From Caldilineaceae bacterium (lineage in GTDB: Bacteria; Chloroflexota; Anaerolineae; Caldilineales; Caldilineaceae), in assembly GCA_019637695.1 (NCBI GenBank), contig JAHBVG010000049.1, positions 1-46,502 of the forward strand: 46,502 bases of DNA, given 5' to 3'. Under the pieces are notes generated by a model. That model did not search any database. It had not been told where the DNA came from and saw nothing but the letters and a program-made list of their open reading frames with translations. Both the position numbers and the translations under genes were made by a program. Numbering within the stretch: position 1 is the first letter of the stretch; every line of letters begins with the position of its first letter. Shown here one piece after another: positions 17,040 to 22,963 of the stretch.

Positions 17040-17067
17040 TTGACATTAAACCATCCGATGTTAAAAT
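17040..17067 (+). promoter_or_regulatory. Putative promoter of the MarR gene
   Basis: TTGACA (17040-17045), 16-base spacer, TAAAAT (17062-17067), about 22 bases before the ATG. The spacer holds the small palindrome CATCCGATG, which could be part of a MarR operator. Confidence 0.55.
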
Positions 17068-17088
17068 AGACGCATAGAAAAGGAGAGA

Positions 17089-17535
17089 ATGATGGGTACA
17101 CATTTCTTAGGGACAGAGGAAGAACGGCGGGCGCTGGGGGTTTACATTAAGTTGATGCGCGCCTCGGAGTCGACGACGGGACGGATCAACGAGCATCTGC
17201 GCGACTATGGGTTGACGGTGAGTCAGTTTGGGGTGATGGAGGCGCTCTACCATTTAGGATCGATGTGCCAGGGCGAGTTGGCGCGCAAAATCCTCAAGAG
17301 CAGCGGAAATCTGACAACGGTGATCGACAATCTGGTACGTGACGAGATGGTGGAACGGTGTCGGGACGAAACGGATCGGCGCATGATCCACATCCACCTC
17401 ACGGACAAAGGACGCGCCCTGATCCAGACAATCCTTCCGCCGCACGTAGCCGGCGTCGTCGAGACTTTTTCCACCCTCTCCCCGGAGGAGCAGGAGACGC
17501 TAGGCGATCTGCTGCGGAAACTGGGGAAAGCGTAA
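17089..17535 (+). CDS. MarR-family transcriptional regulator
   Basis: 148 aa, the normal MarR length. A winged helix-turn-helix runs from LTVSQFGVMEALYHLG through GELARKILKSSGNLTTVIDNL (recognition helix) to the wing VERCRDETDRRMIHIHLTDKG, flanked by dimerisation helices. AAGGAGAGA precedes ATGATG, so the start could be either of two adjacent codons. It probably binds DNA as a dimer and responds to a small aromatic or oxidant ligand. The flavin reductase immediately downstream is the likely co-regulated gene. The stop codon TAA is the first three bases of a heptamer array. Confidence 0.9.
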   Translation: MMGTHFLGTEEERRALGVYIKLMRASESTTGRINEHLRDYGLTVSQFGVMEALYHLGSMCQGELARKILKSSGNLTTVIDNLVRDEMVERCRDETDRRMIHIHLTDKGRALIQTILPPHVAGVVETFSTLSPEEQETLGDLLRKLGKA

Positions 17536-17628
17536 TTCGTAATCCGTAATGCGTAACTCGTATGGTTCGATTCGTCGCCCATACAGCGATCCGCGCTGGG
17601 TTACGGATCACGAATTACGCGTCACTCA
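17533..17628. repeat. Inverted pair of 7-base arrays between MarR and flavin reductase
   Basis: Left arm: TAATTCG, TAATCCG, TAATGCG, TAACTCG (17533-17560), beginning with the MarR stop codon. Right arm: TTACGGA, TCACGAA, TTACGCG, TCACTCA (17601-17628), largely complementary to the left. About 40 bases lie between, so a long hairpin could form in RNA between the two genes. Confidence 0.75.
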
Positions 17629-17655
17629 AACACCAGTTCACCCACGGAGAACTTT

Positions 17656-18246
17656 ATGATCCTCGATCCTCAAACGATGCTGACGCGCGATCTGTATAAA
17701 TTGGTCACGGGTACAGTGGTGCCGCGCCCGATTGCCTGGGTCAGTTCCACCGACGGCCAGGGCAACACCAATCTTGCGCCTTTTTCCTATTTTACGATTG
17801 CGAGCAGCGATCCCCTGACCATGCTCATTTCGGTGGGTCACAAGCCGGACGGCAGCCGCAAGGATACATGGGTCAACGCCGAACGCACAGGTGAATTTGT
17901 GATCAACATTGTGGACGAAACCACTGCCCAGGCGATGAACGAGACGGCAACCACCTTCGCCCACGGCATTTCCGAATTTGAGATCACCGGGCTGACGCCG
18001 CTGCCGGGGGTGAAGGTGAATGTGCCGAGGGTAGCGGAAGCGCCGGTCTCCTTTGAATGCACGCTACGCCAGATCCTTGAGATCGGCAACAACGCCGTGA
18101 TCTTCGGCGATGTGCAGTTGATCCACATCCGCGAGGATGTTTATGACGGTAACTACGTCCATATTGCAAATCTGCGCCCGATTGGGCGTCTGGCCGGCAA
18201 CGGCTACTGTCGGGTGACGGATCTGTTTGAGTTGGTGCGGAAGTAA
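17656..18246 (+). CDS. Flavin reductase family protein (FMN-binding split barrel)
   Basis: 196 aa. LYKLVTGTVVPRPIAWVSST and the following NLAPFSYFTIASSDPLTMLIS form the FMN-binding split-barrel core of the flavin reductase/DIM6-NTAB group. ERTGEFVINIV and the 'FECTLRQILEIG' strand continue the fold. GGAGA lies 7 bases before the ATG. Members reduce FMN with NAD(P)H for a partner oxygenase or bind flavin as stand-alone enzymes; no partner oxygenase is seen here. It follows MarR and is followed by an esterase after a short gap, so the three may form one operon for an aromatic or ester compound, which is inference. Confidence 0.88.
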   Translation: MILDPQTMLTRDLYKLVTGTVVPRPIAWVSSTDGQGNTNLAPFSYFTIASSDPLTMLISVGHKPDGSRKDTWVNAERTGEFVINIVDETTAQAMNETATTFAHGISEFEITGLTPLPGVKVNVPRVAEAPVSFECTLRQILEIGNNAVIFGDVQLIHIREDVYDGNYVHIANLRPIGRLAGNGYCRVTDLFELVRK

Positions 18247-18252
18247 GGACAG

Positions 18253-18273
18253 TGATTGGTGATTGGTGATTGG
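18253..18273. repeat. TGATTGG x3 array running into a ribosome binding site
   Basis: Three perfect TGATTGG heptamers, followed at once by GAGGGAC, which is part of the ribosome binding site of the esterase gene. Confidence 0.75.
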
Positions 18274-18284
18274 GAGGGACTATC

Positions 18285-18941
18285 GTGAGCTTTTTACGAA
18301 TCGAAGGATTGCTGGCTCCCCATGCTGGGCAGCCGGTTCACTATGTGGGTATGCCGTTGGGGAGAGCCACCGCGGCGATGGTGATGATCCACGGGCGAGG
18401 CAGCAGCGCTGGGGATATCCTGGGACTGGCCGATGAATTCCCCACCGATAATTTTGTCTATCTAGCGCCGCAGGCTGCCGGCCACACCTGGTATCCTAAC
18501 CGTTTTATGACCCCGATTGAGGGCAACGAACCCTATCTTTCGTCAGCGCTGGCCCTCATCGACAGCATTGTGAACAAAGTCATTGAGGCTGGGATCGGGA
18601 GCGAACGGATCTTTCTGCTCGGCTTCTCACAGGGCGCGTGTCTGGCATTGGAATATGCGGCGCGCCACGCAGGGCAGTATGGCGGCGTCATCGGGTTGAG
18701 CGGCGGGCTGATTGGCCCACCCGGCACAAGTTGGGCGTACGATGGCGATTTTGCGGGGACGCCGATCTTCCTCGGCTGTAGCGATGTGGATTCACACATC
18801 CCTTTGGGGCGGGTTGAGGAGACAGCCGCTGTCTTCGAGCGCATGGGCGCGGCCGTCACCAAACGAATCTATCCGGGCATGGGTCACACCATCAACCGCG
18901 ACGAGATCGACTTCATCCGCAATTTGCTCAAGACGGAATAA
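18285..18941 (+). CDS. Phospholipase/carboxylesterase family alpha/beta-hydrolase
   Basis: 218 aa from the GTG at 18285, chosen because GGGAGG lies 8 bases upstream; a TTG five codons earlier is less likely. The fold motifs are MVMIHGRGSSAGD (oxyanion region), the nucleophile elbow GFSQGACLAL with Ser, CSDVDSHIPL for the catalytic Asp, and GMGHTI for the catalytic His. This is the carboxylesterase 2/phospholipase group, cytosolic since no signal is present. The natural ester is unknown. It lies at the end of the MarR-flavin reductase group. Confidence 0.9.
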   Translation: MSFLRIEGLLAPHAGQPVHYVGMPLGRATAAMVMIHGRGSSAGDILGLADEFPTDNFVYLAPQAAGHTWYPNRFMTPIEGNEPYLSSALALIDSIVNKVIEAGIGSERIFLLGFSQGACLALEYAARHAGQYGGVIGLSGGLIGPPGTSWAYDGDFAGTPIFLGCSDVDSHIPLGRVEETAAVFERMGAAVTKRIYPGMGHTINRDEIDFIRNLLKTE

Positions 18942-18960
18942 TTCAACGCCGAATAAATAG

Positions 18961-19191
18961 TTTAACGCAGAGATGCAGAGAAGCAGAGGCGCAGAGAAGA
19001 GAATGATTTAACGCAAAGGTGCAAAGGTGCAAAGAGATGGAGAGAAAAAGGGATGGAGAGAAAAAGTGCGCAGCGAAGAATCCTGTTCTCTTCTTCTCTT
19101 CTTCTCTTCCCTGCACCTCTGCTTCTGCGCGCCTCTGCGTTAAACTGTTTCCCCTTTGTGGTCTTTGCCTCTTTGCACCTTTGCGTTAAAT
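18961..19191. repeat. Composite element of 8-base repeats bounded by TTTAACGC / GCGTTAAA
   Basis: Left arms: TTTAACGC then GCAGAGxx units (18961-18998), and TTTAACGC then GCAAAGGT units (from 19008). Right arms: CTCTGC units ending GCGTTAAA (to about 19145), and CTTTGC units ending GCGTTAAA (to 19190). The order of arms is L1-L2-R1-R2, so pairing would interleave like a pseudoknot rather than nest. The stop codon of the XdhC gene lies inside the last GCGTTAAA. No gene is seen in the 244 bases between the esterase and XdhC. Confidence 0.75.
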
Positions 19192-20055
19192 TTCTGTCAA
19201 GTTTTTTCGTTCACTTACCCGCTGGCGGCGTTCTTCGCGCTCGCGGCGGATCTGTCCACTCAGCCCCTCCGCTGGCCCACCGCGCATGACGTTGATGATC
19301 TCGGCCATGATGCAGACGCCGATCTCGGCCGGGGTGATGGCGCCGATGTCCAGCCCAATCGGCGCGTAGACTCGATCAAACTTCTCCGCTGGGATGCCCT
19401 GTTCTTTCTCCAAAAGTTCAAAGACGGCGCGGATGCGGCGCTGGCTGCCAATCATGCCGATATAGGCCAGGGGATCGTCGAGGACCTCTAGCAGCGATTC
19501 CACATCGTATTGATGGCCGCGAGTGACGAGGACAATGTAAGTATCGTTGTCGAACTGAGCCTTGCCCTGGCGCAATTTATCCAATTCTGCGCGGAAGGGA
19601 CCAGCGATCACCCGATCTGCTGTGGGGAAGCGCGCCGGGTGCGCGTACTGCGCGCGATCGTCGAGTACTGTCACCAAAAAGTCACAGATTTTGGCGACGG
19701 AGGCAAGCGGGACGGCAATGTGGCCGGCGCCGACGATGATCAAATGGGGTGGGCGCTGTTGCACTTCTACAAAGATGGAAACGTCTGCGCCGGCCTCGGT
19801 ATAGTCCAGATGGCGATGGCCCTTGTCGAGGATGGCGCGGCGCACATCGGCCAACACCGATGACTCCAGCGCGCCCAGTTTCAGATCCCCCACTGGTTGC
19901 CGGTCAGGTTGCGGCCAGACCACAGCACGGCAGCCCAACGCATCCATCAGTGGACCGGTTGCCGCGGTCACGGTAACGAGCGCCACGGCTTCACGCCGCT
20001 CAATCGAATCGGTCAACGCGTTGAGTAGATCACGATCCATCGTTTGTCTATCCAT
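19186..20055 (-). CDS. XdhC-family molybdenum-enzyme maturation factor (with Rossmann domain)
   Basis: 289 aa. The N-terminal part (about 1-105) is a diverged XdhC_CoxI domain. RPPHLIIVGAGHIAVPLASV begins the C-terminal Rossmann domain, with DDRAQYAHPARFP, YIVLVTRGHQYDVESL and YIGMIGSQRRI typical of XdhC/CoxI C-terminal domains. The IGLDIGAITPAEIGVCIMAEI stretch near the end is also conserved in the family. XdhC proteins load and sulfurate the molybdenum cofactor for xanthine dehydrogenase-type enzymes. The structural hydroxylase genes are not in this window. A second, short XdhC protein and a MocA-like gene lie just beyond TerC on the same strand. The stop codon falls in the 8-base repeat element. 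Confidence 0.88.
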   Translation of the reverse strand: MDRQTMDRDLLNALTDSIERREAVALVTVTAATGPLMDALGCRAVVWPQPDRQPVGDLKLGALESSVLADVRRAILDKGHRHLDYTEAGADVSIFVEVQQRPPHLIIVGAGHIAVPLASVAKICDFLVTVLDDRAQYAHPARFPTADRVIAGPFRAELDKLRQGKAQFDNDTYIVLVTRGHQYDVESLLEVLDDPLAYIGMIGSQRRIRAVFELLEKEQGIPAEKFDRVYAPIGLDIGAITPAEIGVCIMAEIINVMRGGPAEGLSGQIRREREERRQRVSERKNLTEI

Positions 20056-20152
20056 TTCTCGTATTTATGGCGATTGCGTCCAGGACGCTACCTGCTACAA
20101 TGAGCAAATTGTGTTTGATTCTCTTTTTCATGGCTCGCCCAAAGGATCCTAT

Positions 20153-20920
20153 ATGGAGCTACTCTCGGCCCAAAGTCTCGTTGCCCTGGTGACACTCGTC
20201 CTGTTGGAGATTGTCTTGGGCATCGACAATGTGATTTTTATTGCGATTCTGAGCAGTAAGTTGCCACAGCACCAACAGGCTCGCGCCCGCACCACCGGTA
20301 TTGGCCTGGCCGTTATCAGCCGTATTCTGCTGCTTTTGAGCATCGCCTGGATTATGCAGTTGACCCAGCCGCTCTTTACAATCCTGGATCATACCATCTC
20401 GGGTCGGGATCTGATCCTGTTGATCGGCGGCCTCTTCCTCATCGGCAAGAGTACCTACGAAATTCACGAAAGGCTAGAGACAGAGGATCATCGGGGGGCG
20501 GCGCGCGTAGCGGCCTCGTTCACCTCGGTGATTTTACAAATCATCCTCATCGATATCGTCTTCTCGTTGGATTCGGTGATCACGGCGGTGGGGATTTCGG
20601 GTGAGTTGCTCATTATGATCCCGGCGGTGGTGGTAGCTGCTGGCGTCATGCTCTTCTTTGCCGGGCCTATTAGCGCCTTTGTCGAACGACATCCGACGAT
20701 GAAGATCCTGGCGCTGGCCTTTCTTATCCTCATCGGCTTTCTGCTGGTATTGGAAGGCTGGCTGCACGAGGCGGTTGAAAATCTCCACCTGAAGAACTAC
20801 GCCTACTTTGCCATGGCCTTCTCCTTCTTAGTGGAACTGATCAACCTTCAGATCCGCAAAAAGTCCGAAGCGCCGGTACAGCTTCATAACCAACCACATA
20901 TGGGGCAGGTTAGGGATTAG
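20153..20920 (+). CDS. TerC family integral membrane protein
   Basis: 255 aa from the ATG at 20153, preceded by AAGGA; the longer open frame upstream is antisense to XdhC and is not believed. It begins MELLSAQSLVALVTLVLLEI then VLGIDNVIFIAILS, the TerC signature with an intramembrane Asp. The second half, VILQIILIDIVFSLDSVITAVG, repeats the pattern with another Asp pair. About seven hydrophobic segments place it in the cytoplasmic membrane. TerC/Alx proteins are linked to metal (manganese) export and tellurite resistance. It reads opposite to the XdhC and MocA genes on either side. Its last residues and stop codon (GQVRD, TAG) come from a heptamer array. Confidence 0.9.
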   Translation: MELLSAQSLVALVTLVLLEIVLGIDNVIFIAILSSKLPQHQQARARTTGIGLAVISRILLLLSIAWIMQLTQPLFTILDHTISGRDLILLIGGLFLIGKSTYEIHERLETEDHRGAARVAASFTSVILQIILIDIVFSLDSVITAVGISGELLIMIPAVVVAAGVMLFFAGPISAFVERHPTMKILALAFLILIGFLLVLEGWLHEAVENLHLKNYAYFAMAFSFLVELINLQIRKKSEAPVQLHNQPHMGQVRD

Positions 20921-21059
20921 GGACTGGGGACTGGGGATTCGGTGGACAATCTCCCAATCTCCTAATCGCCCGTTAACAGCGATTGGGCGATTGAGAGATT
21001 GGGAGATTTCAGAAACTTAGCCCGATCCCCAGTCCCCAGTCCCCGATCCCTAATCACCC
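20908..21059. repeat. Composite inverted element between TerC and the short XdhC gene
   Basis: Left arm GGTTAGG, GATTAGG, GACTGGG, GACTGGG, GATTCGG (20908-20942); inner arms ATCTCCC, AATCTCC, TAATCGC and the reverse ATTGGGC, GATTGAG, AGATTGG, GAGATTT; right arm of CCCCAGT and CCCGATC units ending at 21059. It supplies the stop codons of both converging genes. RNA from either strand would fold into a long hairpin, so it may end transcription in both directions. Confidence 0.8.
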
Positions 21060-21367
21060 CAGCGCTCCACAAAGACATCCATGACCCCGCCGCAGACGCC
21101 GAGGCTGTTCATGTCGATTTCCTCGGTCAGGTCCACGTGGACGGTGCGGGGGATGCCATCCTGGATAACGTCGAGCGCAGTGCGGATCACATCGGCTTCA
21201 CCGCAGCCACCGCCCACCGTCCCTACATGGCGGCCCAGTGGATGAATGATCATCTTGGCGCCGACCTCGCGCGGCACAGATCCCTTGGCATCCACAATGG
21301 TGGCGACGGCGACCATCTCGCCGGCCTCGATCATCTTGTGCAAATGGTGATATATGATGGCAGACAT
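21050..21367 (-). CDS. Short XdhC_CoxI-domain protein
   Basis: 105 aa from the ATG at 21367, chosen because GAGGAA lies 8 bases upstream. It has the classic XdhC_CoxI motifs missing from the long XdhC nearby: VATIVDAKGSVPREVGAKM, HPLGRHVGTVGGGCGEADVI and MNSLGVCGGVMDVFVE with its conserved cysteines. It lacks the Rossmann half, so the two proteins may work together in delivering or sulfurating molybdenum cofactor. The MocA-like gene begins the unit upstream. The stop codon TAG and the final Asp are encoded by the start of a heptamer array. Confidence 0.88.
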   Translation of the reverse strand: MSAIIYHHLHKMIEAGEMVAVATIVDAKGSVPREVGAKMIIHPLGRHVGTVGGGCGEADVIRTALDVIQDGIPRTVHVDLTEEIDMNSLGVCGGVMDVFVERWGD

Positions 21368-21423
21368 AGTTGAAATTCCTCGGTAATGGCGGGTGGCAAG
21401 TTCCAGCCCCCTTTGCAAATCGC

Positions 21424-21452
21424 CCCAATCCCCAGTCCCTGATCCCTAATCA
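21424..21452. repeat. 7-base array at the end of the MocA-like gene, 4 units
   Basis: CCCAATC, CCCAGTC, CCTGATC, CCTAATC on the plus strand. On the coding (minus) strand the array begins TGATTAG and its TGA is the stop codon of the MocA-like gene. Confidence 0.8.
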
Positions 21453-22088
21453 CTTCTCATATTCCTGCAACAACCGCTGATACTCCACCCAATAATCCAT
21501 ATCGCGGCGGATGGCGTCAGTTCCGACATCTATATAGGCGATGGCCTGGCTCTGTGCATTGAGCAGATCGCGCAGGCTTTGGTTGGGACCGAGCGCAAGC
21601 AGATCAGGCCAGAGCCGCCGAGGCAGATAGACCGGGTGTCCACGGCGCATTTGATAGCTGGGGATGAGGATCTGCTCCGGTGTGCGTTTACATGATTCGA
21701 TAATATGGCGGAGTACCGCAACAGAGATGTGGGGTTGATCGCCAAGGGCCAGCAATGCGCCAGCGGGTGGATGATCCTCCGCATCCACTGTCGCGGGTGA
21801 CAGCAGAGCGTGGATCCCCGCCTGGTATGAGCGTAACATCTCAACCTGGGCGTAATCTGGGTTGCGCACAATCTGAGCCGCTGTATAAGCCAATATCGCG
21901 GCTACTTCGTTGCCGCGGTGACCCACAACACAGATGATCGGGCTGGCGCCAGCTTCGAGAAGATTGGTCACTGCGGCCTCGATCACCGTGATCTCACCCC
22001 AGGGCAGTAACTGTTTAAAGTCACCCATGCGCTGGCTGAATCCAGCGGCAGCAACGACGGCAGCAATGGCAGTTTCGTCCGTGTTCAT
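21450..22088 (-). CDS. MocA-like molybdenum cofactor nucleotidyltransferase
   Basis: 212 aa. VVAAAGFSQRMGDFKQLLPWG is the NTP-binding loop of MobA/MocA-type nucleotidyltransferases (usually LAAG.S.RMG..K.LL), GALLALGDQPHIS holds the metal-binding Asp region, and YQMRRGHPVYLPRRLWPDLLAL matches the 'RGHPVLF' acceptor region. The likely reaction is transfer of CMP or a similar nucleotide to molybdopterin for xanthine dehydrogenase-type enzymes. It is the first gene of a minus-strand group with the short XdhC. The C-terminus YEK is followed immediately by a stop within a repeat array. Confidence 0.85.
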   Translation of the reverse strand: MNTDETAIAAVVAAAGFSQRMGDFKQLLPWGEITVIEAAVTNLLEAGASPIICVVGHRGNEVAAILAYTAAQIVRNPDYAQVEMLRSYQAGIHALLSPATVDAEDHPPAGALLALGDQPHISVAVLRHIIESCKRTPEQILIPSYQMRRGHPVYLPRRLWPDLLALGPNQSLRDLLNAQSQAIAYIDVGTDAIRRDMDYWVEYQRLLQEYEK

Positions 22089-22109
22089 ATGAGTAGTATA
22101 CCAGAGTTG

Positions 22110-22142
22110 GAACGTGTGAACGTTAGAACGTTGGAATGTGCC
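22110..22142. repeat. 8-base array GAACGTxx, 4 units
   Basis: GAACGTGT, GAACGTTA, GAACGTTG, GAATGTGC in the divergent gap between the MocA-like and exonuclease genes. Confidence 0.6.
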
Positions 22143-22213
22143 GATGATCGAGTATCAGGGTACAATGCTGGGCAATTGCTTGCAAGTTTTTTACCAATCT
22201 ACGAGGTACCCTA

Positions 22214-22789
22214 GTGACGAACCCCTACTCTCCTACCCGGCAGGCAACGATTGAAGAAGCAAGACGACTGTTAGCGCAACGTCCAATCTACCTGGATACG
22301 GAAACCACCGGACTCGATGGCCGCGCCGAGATCATTGAGATTGCGATTCTGGATTGGGATGGCAACCTCTTACTTCAAAGCCTTGTCAAACCCCGCTTCC
22401 CCATCCCCGACGACGTGACGCATATCCACGGCATCACCAACGCTCATGTACGAGAAGCGCCCACCTGGCTTGATCTCTGGCCTCAACTCCAAAGCATTCT
22501 CCACGGGCAGACAGTGGGCATCTACAACGCCGATTTTGATCTGCGCATGATGGCCCAATCGCACCACTTCGCCCGCATCCCCTGGCAACAAGATGGTCTG
22601 AGTTCCTTCTGTATTATGCAACTTTATGCCCGTTTCTATGGCGAACGGCGCTATAACGGCTTCCGCTGGCAGAGTCTGGCCAAAGCAGCGATCCAATGTC
22701 GGTTGCCATTGGCGAACAGCCACCGCGCCGTGGACGATGCCCTCCTTGCGCGGGCTGTCCTCCACTATGTCGCAGAGCAGGGAAAATAG
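22214..22789 (+). CDS. DnaQ-like 3'-5' exonuclease
   Basis: 191 aa from a GTG with GAGGT upstream. DEDDh exonuclease motifs are all present: YLDTETTGLDG (Exo I), VGIYNADFDLRMM (Exo II) and NSHRAVDDALLARAV (Exo III, with the His). HIHGITNAHVREAP is the usual segment after Exo I. There is no polymerase or extra domain, so it is a stand-alone proofreading- or RNase T-like enzyme rather than a polymerase subunit with partner regions; a role in DNA repair or RNA trimming cannot be separated by sequence. It has its own transcription direction and ends shortly before a strong inverted repeat. Confidence 0.9.
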   Translation: MTNPYSPTRQATIEEARRLLAQRPIYLDTETTGLDGRAEIIEIAILDWDGNLLLQSLVKPRFPIPDDVTHIHGITNAHVREAPTWLDLWPQLQSILHGQTVGIYNADFDLRMMAQSHHFARIPWQQDGLSSFCIMQLYARFYGERRYNGFRWQSLAKAAIQCRLPLANSHRAVDDALLARAVLHYVAEQGK

Positions 22790-22811
22790 CGAGACGAACG
22801 ATACTAGTGAT

Positions 22812-22957
22812 TCGTCAAGCATCAATTGATTGAAACAGGGTACGGGCGCTGCTTGCTGCGCTTGTCACATGAGGCGCAGCAAGCAGCGCCCGTACCCATC
22901 ATTTCATGTTTGACGAGACACCAGGTAGTGGGTATTGCGCAGTAGCACCCACTACCT
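22812..22957. repeat. Nested inverted repeats, including a perfect 24-bp stem
   Basis: 22838-22861 (begins GGGTACGGGCGC) is perfectly complementary to 22874-22897, with a 12-base loop. An outer stem TCGTCAAGCAT (22812-22822) pairs with ATGTTTGACGA (22907-22917). A second hairpin, AGGTAGTGGGT (22923-22933) with ACCCACTACCT (22947-22957), follows. It lies between the converging ends of the exonuclease and VIT/VWA genes, where it probably also ends transcription. Confidence 0.85.
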
Positions 22958-22963
22958 AACACC

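Noticed and set aside
19823..20152. 110-residue N-terminal extension of TerC
   Set aside because: It overlaps the XdhC gene on the opposite strand and has no TerC-like content; the ATG at 20153 has AAGGA before it and begins the family sequence.
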